DNA from: Rhodoferax sp.
GTDB lineage: Bacteria; Pseudomonadota; Gammaproteobacteria; Burkholderiales; Burkholderiaceae_C
Assembly (NCBI GenBank): GCA_031291295.1
Contig: JARLJI010000102.1
Location: forward strand, 1-64,000
DNA: 64,000 nucleotides
Reading direction: 5' to 3'
Positions 51,703-60,236 of the stretch are shown here, in pieces. The position numbers and the translations under genes are program-made. The notes below the pieces were generated by a model, which did no database searches, was not told the origin of the DNA, and saw only the letters and a program-made list of their open reading frames with translations. How positions within the stretch are numbered: position 1 is the stretch's first letter; every line of letters begins with the position of its first letter.

Positions 51703-52958
51703 GTGGGCTGCTCGGCCTGCGCGGCGCTGATTTGCCGGATCACGCGAAAGCCATAGCCCGAGCCTTCGACGTCGAACTTCACGCCGGGCGCGCCCTGGTG
51801 CTCCATCACGCCCACCACCAGCGGCTGCTGGAACTGGTGATCGAGCGCCCGCATTTTGCCGGTCTGCCCGGCAAAGCTGACGCTAGCCCGCTCCAGCTGG
51901 TTCGCAACCGCTATTGAATTGGTAGTGCCCGCCTTTTCGATCGCCTGCGCCAGCGCCCGCACCATGAGCTGCATGCGCATGTGCACATAGTCGTCCGCGG
52001 GCTTCGGGAAGCGCTGGCGGAACACCTGGTAGAACGCCTCGCTGGCGGCACCTGGCACATTCGGCAGCCAGTCCGCCACGGCGACGACCTTGCCCACGCC
52101 GGCGTCGCCAATGGCCGCGGGTGCGCCCAGCGCGTTGCCGTAGAAGGTGTAGAACTTGCCCTCGAAACCCACCTCTTTGGCGGCCTTGACCAGCAAGGTC
52201 AGGTCGTTGCCCCAGTTGCCGGTGATGACTGCCTGCGCGCCGCTGGCCTTGATCTTGGCGGCGTACGGCATGAAGTCCTTGATGCGGCCCATCGGGTGCA
52301 GCTCGTCGCCCACGATCTGCACGTCGGGACGCTGCACACCCAGCTGGCGCCGGGCCTCGCGCAGCACGGCCTGGCCAAAGCTGTAGTCCTGGCCGATCAG
52401 GTACACGCGCTTGAGGGATTTGTCACCCTTGATCACCTGCATCAGTGCCGCCATGCGCATGTCGGCATGGGCATCGAAGCGAAAGTGCCAGAAGCTGCAT
52501 TTCTCGTTGGTCAGGGCCGGATCGACCGCCGAGTAGTTGAGGAAGATGACCTGCTTGTCGGGTTCGCGCTCGTTGTTCTTGTTGATCGCATCAATCAGTG
52601 CCGCGGCAACGGCGGACGAGTTGCCCTGCAGCACAATCCGCGCACCGTCGTCGATGGCCGAGCGCAAGGCCGACAGGGCCTCTTCGTTCTGCCCCTTGTT
52701 GTCGTAGCGGTCGAGCTGCAGCAGCCGGTGGCCGCCCGCGGCTTCGGGCAGCTTCACACCGCCGCGCGCGTTGACGCGCTCCACCGCCCACAGCAGGTTG
52801 CGGTACACGGCCTCGCCGGCGTTCGCAAACGGGCCGCTCAGGCCTTCGATCAAGGCGATCTTGATGGGGCTGCCCTGCGGCGCCTGCGCCAAGGCTGCAG
52901 CCGGTGCACATAGCGCCGCCGTGAGGGAATTCAAGAGCCGGCGACGCGAAATATTCAT
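51675..52958 (-). CDS. LivK-type periplasmic substrate-binding protein of an ABC transporter
   Basis: The 427-residue protein starts with a twin-Arg-like but Sec-compatible signal (M-N-I-S-R-R-R-L-L-N-S-L, cleavage near A-L-A-Q, residue 25). It continues with the type I periplasmic binding fold typical of branched-chain amino acid and related receptors: I-A-L-I-E-G-L-S-G-P-F-A-N (about 34-46), R-V-Y-L-I-G-Q-D-Y-S-F-G (about 175) and F-Y-G-N-A-L-G. The last residues, T-C-R-M-A-R-P-S, fall in a tandem repeat and look acquired. No permease or ATPase genes are adjacent, so the ligand is open. Confidence 0.85.
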   Translation of the reverse strand: MNISRRRLLNSLTAALCAPAAALAQAPQGSPIKIALIEGLSGPFANAGEAVYRNLLWAVERVNARGGVKLPEAAGGHRLLQLDRYDNKGQNEEALSALRSAIDDGARIVLQGNSSAVAAALIDAINKNNEREPDKQVIFLNYSAVDPALTNEKCSFWHFRFDAHADMRMAALMQVIKGDKSLKRVYLIGQDYSFGQAVLREARRQLGVQRPDVQIVGDELHPMGRIKDFMPYAAKIKASGAQAVITGNWGNDLTLLVKAAKEVGFEGKFYTFYGNALGAPAAIGDAGVGKVVAVADWLPNVPGAASEAFYQVFRQRFPKPADDYVHMRMQLMVRALAQAIEKAGTTNSIAVANQLERASVSFAGQTGKMRALDHQFQQPLVVGVMEHQGAPGVKFDVEGSGYGFRVIRQISAAQAEQPTTCRMARPS

Positions 52959-53053
52959 GGGGAAATTTGTCTTGAAAACAAACGCATCGCACCTAGATTC
53001 GATGCATGCGGCGATCGATGTTGAAAGCCGCGCAGTTTACTAGGAGTTCCACC

Positions 53054-53425
53054 ATGTTCTTTACCCCTGTTGCCCCCGCAGTTTTGCGCCGCACCGCCTA
53101 CGCCCCCTCGCTGGAGCGCTTTCTCGACGACACCGTGCTCGCCGCCCGCCAAAAGGGTTATTCGATCGAGCAGGACGACAAGACCGTCACGATGAGCTTT
53201 GATATGCCCGGCATTGCCAAGGATCAGCTGTCCATCGGCATCGAAGGCAGCGTGGTGCGCATCGAGAGCCTGGAAGGCGCGCCGCGCCACTACAAGGCCG
53301 CGTATGAACTGCCGCAGGACATCGACGTGAGCGCCAGCGATGCCAAGCTGGAAAACGGTGTGCTCACACTGAAGCTGGTCAAGAAGGTGCCGGTGAGCAA
53401 CGTCACGCAACTCGCCATCAACTGA
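53054..53425 (+). CDS. Small heat-shock protein, Hsp20/alpha-crystallin family
   Basis: The 123-residue protein contains an alpha-crystallin domain (about 38-120): M-S-F-D-M-P-G-I-A-K-D-Q-L-S-I-G (about 56-71), V-V-R-I-E, Y-E-L-P-Q-D-I-D and the closing A-K-L-E-N-G-V-L-T-L (about 102-111), which is the hallmark A-x-x-x-N-G-V-L. The C-terminal V-P-V-S-N lacks a clear I-x-I tail. It binds unfolding proteins without ATP. ATG 53054 follows TAGGAG; upstream Met codons read into the divergent leader. No heat-shock promoter or ROSE element was identified. Confidence 0.87.
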   Translation: MFFTPVAPAVLRRTAYAPSLERFLDDTVLAARQKGYSIEQDDKTVTMSFDMPGIAKDQLSIGIEGSVVRIESLEGAPRHYKAAYELPQDIDVSASDAKLENGVLTLKLVKKVPVSNVTQLAIN

Positions 53426-53444
53426 GTTGCTACTCGAGCGTTTC

Positions 53445-53510
53445 GTCATTCCCGCGAAGGCGGGAATCCACGGCTCGCATGCACTGGATTCCCGCCTTCG
53501 CGGGAATGAC
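53445..53510. repeat. Perfect 26-bp inverted repeat between hsp20 and tsaD
   Basis: The left arm GTCATTCCCGCGAAGGCGGG (to 53470) and the right arm (53485-53510) are perfect reverse complements over 26 bp, with a 14-nt loop. The arm itself contains CCCGCGAAGGCGGG, nearly palindromic. ATTCCCGCGAAGGCGGGAAT is a widely dispersed proteobacterial repeat form. Between convergent genes it could act as a bidirectional terminator or mRNA 3' stabiliser. Confidence 0.8.
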
Positions 53511-53572
53511 AGATAGAGTGCGGGCATGACGACACAGCGCCGCTTGTACATCAGGGCCGCCAGCTATCTTTT

Positions 53573-54625
53573 TCATGAATTCCTGCTCAGGGAATCGAGC
53601 GGCCAGCGCGGTTTTACGTCGAACGCGTAAACTTCGCTGGCCGTTTGCTGACCGGCCTGCAGCCGCATCGCGGCCGCCAGCGCAATCATGGCGCCGTTGT
53701 CGGTGCACAAGTGGAGTTCGGGGTAGTGCACGCGCACACCCACGGCGGCACAAGCTGCATTGAGTTGCAGCCGCAAACTGCGGTTCGCCCCGACGCCGCC
53801 GGCCACCACCAGCCGCCTCAAGCCCGTTTGCTTGAGCGCCGCCAGCGACTTCTTCACCAGCACCTCCACGATCGCCGCCTCGGTGGATGCCGCCAGATCG
53901 GCCTTGCGCGCCTCCAACTGGTCACCCAGTTTTTTGGCCTGCACCATCACCGCCGTCTTGAGTCCGGCAAACGAAAAATCCAGATTGCCGCTGTGCAGCA
54001 GCGGTCGCGGCAATTTGAACGCGGCCGCGTGGCCCTGCTCGGCCAGCCGGGACAGCGCGGGCCCGCCTGGATAGCCCAGGCCCATCAGCTTGGCTGACTT
54101 GTCGAAGGCCTCGCCGGCCGCGTCGTCGATCGACTCGCCCAGGAGCTCGTAGCGCCCGACGCCATCGACCCGCATCAGCTGCGTGTGACCGCCCGACACC
54201 AGCAGCGCCACGAACGGGAACTGCGGCGGATCAAGGCTCAGGAACGGCGACAGCAAATGTCCCTCCAGGTGGTGCACGCCCAGCACCGGTTTGCCCAACG
54301 CCGCGCCGAGCGCGCAGGCCACGCCCGCGCCGACCAGCAGCGCGCCGGCCAGTCCGGGGCCGCGCGTGTAGGCCACCACATCAACCTCGGTGAGCGCGCG
54401 GCCGGATTCGTCGAGCACTTTTTGCGTGAGCGGCAGCACGCGGCGAATATGGTCGCGGCTCGCGAGTTCCGGCACCACGCCGCCGTAGGCCTGGTGCATC
54501 TCGATCTGGCTGTGCAGCGCGTGCGCGCACAGGCGGGGTACGCCCGGGCCGCGCGCCTCGACCAGCGCCACGCCGGTCTCATCGCACGAGGATTCGATGC
54601 CCAACACCAGCAAGTTTGTCGTCAT
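53573..54625 (-). CDS. tsaD: tRNA N6-adenosine threonylcarbamoyltransferase TsaD
   Basis: The 350-residue protein has the TsaD hallmarks: [10 protein letters not shown] (about 9-18), H[13 protein letters not shown] (about 48-61), the metal-binding H-H-L-E-G-H (about 117-122), and V-S-G-G-H-T-Q-L (about 144) with an ASKHA-type nucleotide fold. It transfers threonylcarbamoyl to A37 of tRNAs reading ANN codons. It is monocistronic here. A GC-rich hairpin lies 30 bp upstream of its start. Confidence 0.95.
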   Translation of the reverse strand: MTTNLLVLGIESSCDETGVALVEARGPGVPRLCAHALHSQIEMHQAYGGVVPELASRDHIRRVLPLTQKVLDESGRALTEVDVVAYTRGPGLAGALLVGAGVACALGAALGKPVLGVHHLEGHLLSPFLSLDPPQFPFVALLVSGGHTQLMRVDGVGRYELLGESIDDAAGEAFDKSAKLMGLGYPGGPALSRLAEQGHAAAFKLPRPLLHSGNLDFSFAGLKTAVMVQAKKLGDQLEARKADLAASTEAAIVEVLVKKSLAALKQTGLRRLVVAGGVGANRSLRLQLNAACAAVGVRVHYPELHLCTDNGAMIALAAAMRLQAGQQTASEVYAFDVKPRWPLDSLSRNS

Positions 54626-54653
54626 GGGTTCCGAGTTTAGGGGAAGCCCCCTG

Positions 54654-54673
54654 AGGCGGTCGCTGCGCCGCCT
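54654..54673. repeat. GC-rich hairpin between divergent tsaD and dps
   Basis: AGGCGG (54654-54659) and CCGCCT (54668-54673) pair around TCGCTGCG, next to a GGGGAAGCCCCC word at 54640-54651. The composition resembles the CCCCCTxxGGGG repeats at 43200 and 60209. It sits in the divergent promoter region but shows no operator symmetry for a known regulator. Confidence 0.4.
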
Positions 54674-54798
54674 GCGCTTGCTTGACCTGCGTCAGACTTG
54701 CGTGACGAAAATCGCCGCCCGGGCGCACGGTTTTGTAGTATGTTGAAACCCCGCGCCAACGATTCAGGCGAGGGTCATCCACCGACAAGGAACCACTC

Positions 54799-55344
54799 AT
54801 GAAGAAAAATGCAGTCAACAAGACGCAGGCCCTCAAGGTCCGGCAGAAAGCCCCGCTGGCCACGCCCAGCGACCTCAAGGCGGCAGCCACCCGGGACATC
54901 GCCGGGGCCATGAACGCCATCCTGGCGGACGTGTACGCGATCTACCTCAAGACCAAGAACTTCCACTGGCACATGAGCGGACCGCACTTCCGCGACTACC
55001 ACCTGCTGCTGGACGAACAGGGCGACCAGCTTTTCGCCATGACCGATCCCATCGCCGAGCGGGTGCGCAAGGTGGGCGGCACCACGCTGCGCTCCATCGG
55101 CCACATCGCGCGCACCCAGCGCGTGCTGGACAACGATGCCGACTACGTCGAGCCGCAGGACATGCTGGCCGAGCTGCGCGAGGACAACAAGACGCTGGCC
55201 GCAAGCCTGCGCGAGGCGCATGGCGTGTGCGAGGAGCACAGCGACATCGCCACCGCCAGCCTGATCGAAGTCTGGATCGACGAGACCGAGCGGCGCACCT
55301 GGTTCCTGTTCGAGGCCAGCCGCCAGGGCTCCGGCGCGGCCTGA
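54799..55344 (+). CDS. dps: Dps-family ferritin-like DNA-protecting protein
   Basis: The 181-residue protein has the four-helix Dps fold. The ferroxidase motif is K-N-F-H-W-H-M-S-G-P-H-F-R-D-Y-H-L-L-L-D-E-Q (about 53-74), with His, Asp and Glu ligands at the dimer interface. A basic N-terminal extension (M-K-K-N-A-V-N-K-T-Q-A-L-K-V-R-Q-K) could bind DNA. It oxidises and stores iron and shields DNA in starvation or oxidative stress. GACAAGGAACC precedes the start. Confidence 0.92.
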   Translation: MKKNAVNKTQALKVRQKAPLATPSDLKAAATRDIAGAMNAILADVYAIYLKTKNFHWHMSGPHFRDYHLLLDEQGDQLFAMTDPIAERVRKVGGTTLRSIGHIARTQRVLDNDADYVEPQDMLAELREDNKTLAASLREAHGVCEEHSDIATASLIEVWIDETERRTWFLFEASRQGSGAA

Positions 55345-55453
55345 AGCACGGCCACCGCGCCGGCCCCGACCCGGGGACGCGGTACCTGTCAGGCTTGCGT
55401 GTGTCGACCCTCAGGACGATCCGCCACACCACGCCCCACGCGATCTGCCGGAT

Positions 55454-56848
55454 TTACTCCATGGCGGGTACCATCGCCATGGCGGCCGGTCGCGCGGCCT
55501 GTGCATGCTGCTCGGGCACAGCCCACGCGAGCCATTTGTGTCGCAGCACGACGACCAGCACGAAGGCGATTGCCGCGATGGCGCCGAAGGTGACAAACCC
55601 CATCTGGTAGCTGCCGGTGCTCTCCTTGGCGATGCCCATCACGACGGGCAGGTAGAAGCCCCCAATGCCACCGGCGGCGCCAATGATCCCCGTCATCACG
55701 CCGGTCTTTCCTTGCCAGCGATGCGGCACCAGCTGGAAGGTCGCGCCGTTGCCCAGCCCGAAGCAGGTGTACAGACCGAGCAGCAGCACCACGCCACCGG
55801 CCAGCGGAGGCATGGTGGCCGCGAAGGTGAAGTCGAGCAGGGAGATGCCCGCCAGCAGGAAGAGCAACGCCCGCACGCCCGTCACCCGGTCGGCGATCAA
55901 GCCGCCAAAGGGGCGCAGAACAGCGCCGGTGAAGGCCATCAGCGCCATCAGCAGGCCCGCATTGATCTTTGACATTTGATACAGGCTGGTGAGCAGCAGC
56001 GAGACGTAGGACGACATGCCGACAAAGCCACCGAAGGTGATGCTGTAGACGAGCATGATCACCCAGGTGTCGCGCTCGGCCAGCACGGCGCGGTAACGTT
56101 TGGGCAGCACCGCGACGGCCATGATGGCGCCGAAGAAAGGCAGCAACAGCAGCCCGGCCTTGCCGCCGCCGAGGGCCCCCGCATGCACCAGCAGCACCAT
56201 GCCGATCAGCCCGAACAGGGTCACCGCGAAGCCGCCAAGCGCCGGCAGGGCGCTGCCGGTTTTCGGGCTGCGGTCCTTCGCCCAGAAGAAAATCGCGAGT
56301 GAGGTCAACGCCAGCAAGGGCAAGGCTGCAGCGGTCGCCCGCTGCCACCCGAACGCACCGGCCAGCGTCGGGAACATGAAGCCGTCCAGCACGGCGCCGA
56401 TGTTGCCCGCCGCCGCGAGCCCCAGCACCAGACCCTGCACCCGGGGCGGGTAGTTGCTGCCGGCCATCGGCAATGCAACGGCGAAGCTGGCGCCGCCCAT
56501 GCCCAGAAACACCCCGAGGACCAGCAGCATCAGGTACGAGGGTGCGCCCGGCATCAGCAGCAGAACAAAGGCAGGGATCGCGGACAGCAGAACCCCCATC
56601 TGCGCGATTTTTCGGCCATCCACCGACTGAAACAGATTCCCCAAAGTGACCCGGAGAATCGCGGCCGCCAGCACGGGCACCGCCACCAGAAATCCCTGCT
56701 CCGCCGGGGACATCGCGATGTCCTTGCTGATAAAGGGCGCCAGCGGGCCCAGCATGACCCAGACGGTGAATCCCGAGTCGAAATACAAAAAACAGGCCAG
56801 CAACGCCCGCCAGTCTCCGCTCTTCAGTGAAGCAATGACATTCTTCAT
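55454..56848 (-). CDS. MFS nitrate/nitrite transporter (NarK/NasA type)
   Basis: The 464-residue protein has 12 hydrophobic segments. Characteristic NNP-family features are F-D-S-G-F-T-V-W-V-M-L-G-P-L (about 23-36) with the conserved Arg or charged sites further on, G-M-G-G-A-S-F-A-V-A-L-P-M (about 116-128) with the nitrate signature region, and a second G-x-G-N-G-A-T-F-Q (about 345). It diverges from nirB and, with nasA, gives uptake plus reduction. A sigma-54-type promoter lies at 56951-56967. The C-terminal tail is Ala/Met-rich. Confidence 0.88.
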   Translation of the reverse strand: MKNVIASLKSGDWRALLACFLYFDSGFTVWVMLGPLAPFISKDIAMSPAEQGFLVAVPVLAAAILRVTLGNLFQSVDGRKIAQMGVLLSAIPAFVLLLMPGAPSYLMLLVLGVFLGMGGASFAVALPMAGSNYPPRVQGLVLGLAAAGNIGAVLDGFMFPTLAGAFGWQRATAAALPLLALTSLAIFFWAKDRSPKTGSALPALGGFAVTLFGLIGMVLLVHAGALGGGKAGLLLLPFFGAIMAVAVLPKRYRAVLAERDTWVIMLVYSITFGGFVGMSSYVSLLLTSLYQMSKINAGLLMALMAFTGAVLRPFGGLIADRVTGVRALLFLLAGISLLDFTFAATMPPLAGGVVLLLGLYTCFGLGNGATFQLVPHRWQGKTGVMTGIIGAAGGIGGFYLPVVMGIAKESTGSYQMGFVTFGAIAAIAFVLVVVLRHKWLAWAVPEQHAQAARPAAMAMVPAME

Positions 56849-56950
56849 GGATAGTCCTCTACGAATAAAAACTGCGCATCACGCCCCGCACCTGAACGCC
56901 CGGCCCCCGGCGCAGCATCAAACCGGGATTGAGTGCTTGTGCAGGCTGTG

Positions 56951-56967
56951 AGCAAGATATGCGCCAA
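56951..56967 (-). promoter_or_regulatory. Sigma-54-type promoter of the nitrate transporter gene
   Basis: On the minus strand the sequence is TTGGCGC-ATATC-TTGCT. Against the consensus TGGCAC-N5-TTGCW, one position differs (G for A in the -24 element) and the -24 GG and -12 GC keep the required 10-bp spacing. Transcription would begin about 12 bp downstream, near 56941, leaving a leader of about 90 nt. Confidence 0.6.
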
Positions 56968-57118
56968 GCGCCTTCGAAATCGCCCGAGGCCCTGCTGACA
57001 AGGGTGAGCGGCCCACAGAAACCGCCCTGCTTCCGTTCGCTTTCGTTCGTGACCAACGATCCCGATGCACCGCCACGAAGCCGGTCATGGGGCAAGCCGA
57101 TGCCGCGTTGCATACGCA

Positions 57119-57158
57119 TGCACCACAGGCAGGCATGTTTTCCGTCCAGATTGGTGCA
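57119..57158. promoter_or_regulatory. Inverted repeat TGCACCA...TGGTGCA, possible NtrC sites
   Basis: TGCACCA (57119-57125) and TGGTGCA (57152-57158) are exact inverted halves of the NtrC consensus (TGCACCA-N-TGGTGCA). The spacing is 26 bp, wider than the usual 3-5 bp, so they may be separate half-sites rather than one site. Their centre is about 105 bp upstream of the inferred nirB start point, a normal enhancer distance. Another TGCACC lies at 57065. Confidence 0.4.
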
Positions 57159-57215
57159 ATGCAACAAACAGGAGCGCAGCCGGCGTGGCGGGCCCGCGCA
57201 CCCATGGCGAGCGAG

Positions 57216-57232
57216 TTGGCACAGGACTTGCT
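57216..57232 (+). promoter_or_regulatory. Sigma-54-type promoter of nirB-nirD-nasA
   Basis: TTGGCAC-AGGAC-TTGCT fits the sigma-54 consensus TGGCAC-N5-TTGCW at every position, with the -24 GG and -12 GC ten bases apart. The inferred start point is about 57243, giving a 20-nt leader to the nirB ATG at 57264. This predicts control by an AAA+ activator such as NtrC. Confidence 0.75.
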
Positions 57233-57263
57233 GGAAGTACTTGACTCGTTACGGAGACACAGT

Positions 57264-59696
57264 ATGAAAAAGTCCAGGCTGGTGATGGTGGGCAACGGTA
57301 TGGCCGGGGTTCGCACCATCGAGGAATTGCTCAAGATCGCACCCGAGCTCTACGACATCACGGTGTTCGGGGCTGAGCCGCATCCCAACTACAACCGCAT
57401 CCTGCTGTCACCGGTGCTCGCGGGCGAGCAGACGCTGGACGAGATCGTGCTCAACTCCTGGGACTGGTATCGGGACAACCACATCACGCTGCATGCCGGC
57501 AAGAAGGTGGTGGAGGTCGACCGCGTGCACCGCATCGTGCGCGCCGAGGACGGCACCGAGGAGCCGTACGACCGCCTGCTGATGTGCACCGGCTCGAATC
57601 CGTTCATCCTGCCGGTGCCGGGCAAGGATCTGGAAGGCGTGATCGCCTACCGCGACATCGCCGACACCAACACGATGATCGATGCCTCGCAAAAATACAG
57701 GCGCGCAGTCGTCATCGGCGGCGGCCTGCTGGGACTGGAAGCGGCTAACGGCCTGATGCTGCGCGGCATGGACGTGACTGTCGTGCATGTGATGCCCTGG
57801 CTGATGGAGCGCCAGCTCGACGATGTGGCGGGCAAGCTGCTGCAGAAATCGCTGGAAGACCGTGGGCTCAAGTTCATGATTGGCGCGCAGACCGAAGCGC
57901 TGATCCCCGACCGGGACGGCCGCGTCATGGCCATCCGCTTCAAGGACGGCACCGAGTTGCCGACCGACCTGGTCGTCATGGCGGTCGGCATCCGCCCCAA
58001 CACCGAACTGGCCACGACCATGCGGCTGCACTGCGAGCGCGGCATCGTGGTCAACGACACCTTGCAGACCGTGACCGACGCGCGCATTTACGCGGTGGGC
58101 GAATGCGCGGCGCACCGCGGCATCGCCTACGGCCTGGTGGCGCCGCTGTTCGAGCAGGCCAAGGTGGCGGCGAATCACCTCGCGCAGTTCGGCATTGGCC
58201 GCTACACCGGCTCGCTGACCTCGACCAAGCTCAAGGTCACCGGCATTGACCTCTTCTCTGCCGGCGAATTCATGGGCGGCGAAGGGACCGAAGAGCTGGT
58301 GATGAGCGACCCGTTCGGCGGGGTCTACAAGAAGCTGGTGATCAAGGACGACAAGCTGGTCGGCGCCTGCCTGTACGGCGACACGGTGGACGGCAGCTGG
58401 TACTTCAAGCTGCTGCGCGACGGCCGCAGCGTGCACGACATCCGCGACAAGCTGATGTTCGGCGAATCCAACATCGGCGACAGCGGCCACGAGGGCCACA
58501 GCAAGGCCGCCGCCATGCCGGACGACGCCGAAGTTTGCGGCTGCAACGGCGTCACCAAGGGCACCATCTGCAAGGCCATCAAGGACAAGGGCCTGTTCAC
58601 GCTCGACGAGGTACGCAAGCACACCAAGGCCAGCGCGAGTTGCGGCTCGTGCACCGGGCTGGTCGAGCAGCTATTGATGGCCACGGCCGGCGGCGACTAC
58701 TCGGCCACGCCGAAGAAAAAAGCCCTGTGCGGCTGCACCGAGCACAGCCACCAGGAGGTGCGCGAGGCTATCAAGGCGCACAAGATGCTGGCCATTGCCG
58801 ACGTGTTCCACTTCATGGAGTGGCGCACGCCGAACGGCTGTTCGTCGTGCCGCCCGGCCGTCAACTACTACCTGCTCTCGACCTGGCCGAAGGAGGCCAA
58901 GGACGACCCGCAAAGCCGCTACATCAACGAACGCAGCCATGCCAACATCCAGAAGGACGGCACCTACAGCGTGATCCCGCGCATGTGGGGCGGCGAGACC
59001 ACGGCCAGTGAGTTGCGCCGCATCGCCGACGCGGTGGACAAATACAAGATCCCGACCGTCAAGGTCACGGGCGGCCAGCGCATCGACCTGCTGGGCGTGA
59101 AGAAGGAAGACCTGCAAAACGTCTGGAAGGACATCGGCATGCCCTCGGGCCACGCCTACGCCAAGGCGCTGCGCACGGTCAAGACCTGTGTCGGGTCGGA
59201 GTGGTGCCGCTTCGGCACGCAGGACAGCACGCAGATGGGCAAGGACCTGGAGCGCGCGCTGTGGCGCATGTACGCACCGCACAAGGTCAAGCTGGCGGTC
59301 AGCGGCTGCCCGCGCAACTGCGCCGAATCGGGCATCAAGGACGTGGGCGTGATCGGCGTCGATTCGGGCTGGGAAATCCATGTGGGCGGCAACGGCGGCA
59401 TCAAGACCGAGGTCGCGCAGTTCCTCGTCAAGGTAAAGACGTCCGGGGAAGTGCTGGAGTACGCCGGCGGCTTCCTGCAGCTGTACCGCGAGGAAGGCTG
59501 GTACCTGGAGCGCACCGTGCACTACATCCAGCGGGTCGGCCTCGACTACGTGAAGAAGCGGATCCTGGACGACGCCGAGGGTCGCAAGGCGTTGTGGGAG
59601 CGCCTGCAGTTCAGCGTCGATGGCGAGCCCGACCCGTGGTTCGAGACGGACAAGGCGGGCGTGGACACGCGGCAGTTCGAGCCGCTGAACGCTTGA
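57264..59696 (+). CDS. nirB: Assimilatory NAD(P)H nitrite reductase, large subunit
   Basis: The 810-residue protein has an FAD/NAD(P)H domain (V-M-V-G-N-G-M-A-G-V-R-T, about residue 7; second fold G-G-G-L-L-G-L-E-A, about 151), a BFD-like [2Fe-2S] domain with C-G-C-N-G-V-T-K-G and C-G-S-C-T-G-L (about 423-460), and the sirohaem/[4Fe-4S] domain with C-V-G-S-E-W-C-R-F-G (about 641) and C-P-R-N-C-A-E (about 680). It reduces nitrite to ammonium with NirD. ATG 57264 follows ACGGAG and is the first codon after the inferred promoter. Length is normal. Confidence 0.95.
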   Translation: MKKSRLVMVGNGMAGVRTIEELLKIAPELYDITVFGAEPHPNYNRILLSPVLAGEQTLDEIVLNSWDWYRDNHITLHAGKKVVEVDRVHRIVRAEDGTEEPYDRLLMCTGSNPFILPVPGKDLEGVIAYRDIADTNTMIDASQKYRRAVVIGGGLLGLEAANGLMLRGMDVTVVHVMPWLMERQLDDVAGKLLQKSLEDRGLKFMIGAQTEALIPDRDGRVMAIRFKDGTELPTDLVVMAVGIRPNTELATTMRLHCERGIVVNDTLQTVTDARIYAVGECAAHRGIAYGLVAPLFEQAKVAANHLAQFGIGRYTGSLTSTKLKVTGIDLFSAGEFMGGEGTEELVMSDPFGGVYKKLVIKDDKLVGACLYGDTVDGSWYFKLLRDGRSVHDIRDKLMFGESNIGDSGHEGHSKAAAMPDDAEVCGCNGVTKGTICKAIKDKGLFTLDEVRKHTKASASCGSCTGLVEQLLMATAGGDYSATPKKKALCGCTEHSHQEVREAIKAHKMLAIADVFHFMEWRTPNGCSSCRPAVNYYLLSTWPKEAKDDPQSRYINERSHANIQKDGTYSVIPRMWGGETTASELRRIADAVDKYKIPTVKVTGGQRIDLLGVKKEDLQNVWKDIGMPSGHAYAKALRTVKTCVGSEWCRFGTQDSTQMGKDLERALWRMYAPHKVKLAVSGCPRNCAESGIKDVGVIGVDSGWEIHVGGNGGIKTEVAQFLVKVKTSGEVLEYAGGFLQLYREEGWYLERTVHYIQRVGLDYVKKRILDDAEGRKALWERLQFSVDGEPDPWFETDKAGVDTRQFEPLNA

Positions 59697-59769
59697 CCAC
59701 CTCATATTGAATGAAAACCGCTGCCAGCCCTTGTCCACAGGGCGCAGTCAGCTACGAAAGAGATAGCAC

Positions 59770-60195
59770 ATGAACGACTGGAAAGCCATTTGCCGCGTTG
59801 AAGACATCCCCGTGCTGGGCTCGCGCCGGGTCGCGCGCCCCAAGGGCGTGGCCGTCGCCGTGTTCCGCAACGACCAGGACCAGGTGTTCGCGCTGCTCGA
59901 CCGCTGTCCGCACCGCGGCGGGCCGCTGTCGCAGGGCATCGTGTTCGGCACCAGCGTGGCCTGCCCGCTGCACAACCGCGTCATTGGTCTGGACGACGGC
60001 TGCGCCAAGGCGCCCGACGAGGGCTGCACGCCGCGCTTTGCCGTCAAGGTCGAGGCCGGCCAGGTCATGCTGGACGCACGCGAACTCGCGACGCTGGGGC
60101 TCGATCTCCCCGCGCCGCACGCGGGCCCGGGCTTCGCGACCGCGGGCAAGCTGGGCGACGAATCCTACGACGTGCAGGCGCCGCATGGAGCGTAA
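59770..60195 (+). CDS. nirD: Nitrite reductase small subunit, Rieske-like
   Basis: The 141-residue protein has a Rieske fold with the [2Fe-2S] ligand motifs C-P-H-R-G-G (about 42-47) and C-P-L-H-N-R (about 61-66). In many NirD proteins these ligands are lost, so their presence here (C-x-H and C-x2-H) suggests a cluster could bind. It completes nitrite reductase with NirB, 73 bp downstream. The C-terminal part after about 105 is longer than in E. coli NirD. Confidence 0.9.
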   Translation: MNDWKAICRVEDIPVLGSRRVARPKGVAVAVFRNDQDQVFALLDRCPHRGGPLSQGIVFGTSVACPLHNRVIGLDDGCAKAPDEGCTPRFAVKVEAGQVMLDARELATLGLDLPAPHAGPGFATAGKLGDESYDVQAPHGA

Positions 60196-60208
60196 GCGGC
60201 TGTTGCGC

Positions 60209-60227
60209 CTTCCCCCGCTGGGGGAAG
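60209..60227 (+). other. Hairpin sequestering the nasA ribosome-binding site
   Basis: CTTCCCCC (60209-60216) pairs with GGGGGAAG (60220-60227) around a 3-nt loop (GCT). The nasA ribosome-binding site AAGGAG (60225-60230) begins within the stem. The gap between nirD and nasA is only 41 bp and the hairpin fills half of it. It could damp nasA translation relative to nirBD. It also resembles the GC-rich repeats elsewhere in the window. Confidence 0.5.
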
Positions 60228-60236
60228 GAGTAAGAC

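Larger units (their letters stand above)
56849..57263. other. Divergent control region between the nitrate transporter gene and nirB
   Basis: This 415-bp spacer has no gene. It holds sigma-54-type promoters for both directions and an inverted repeat like an NtrC site between them. In-frame codons upstream of nirB (from 57087) cross the promoter, so they are not translated with nirB. Confidence 0.6.

Noticed and set aside
57087-57263. Upstream in-frame extension of nirB by 59 codons
   Set aside because: The extra codons lack family similarity and cross the sigma-54 promoter and the inferred start of transcription. ATG 57264 gives the standard NirB N-terminus.
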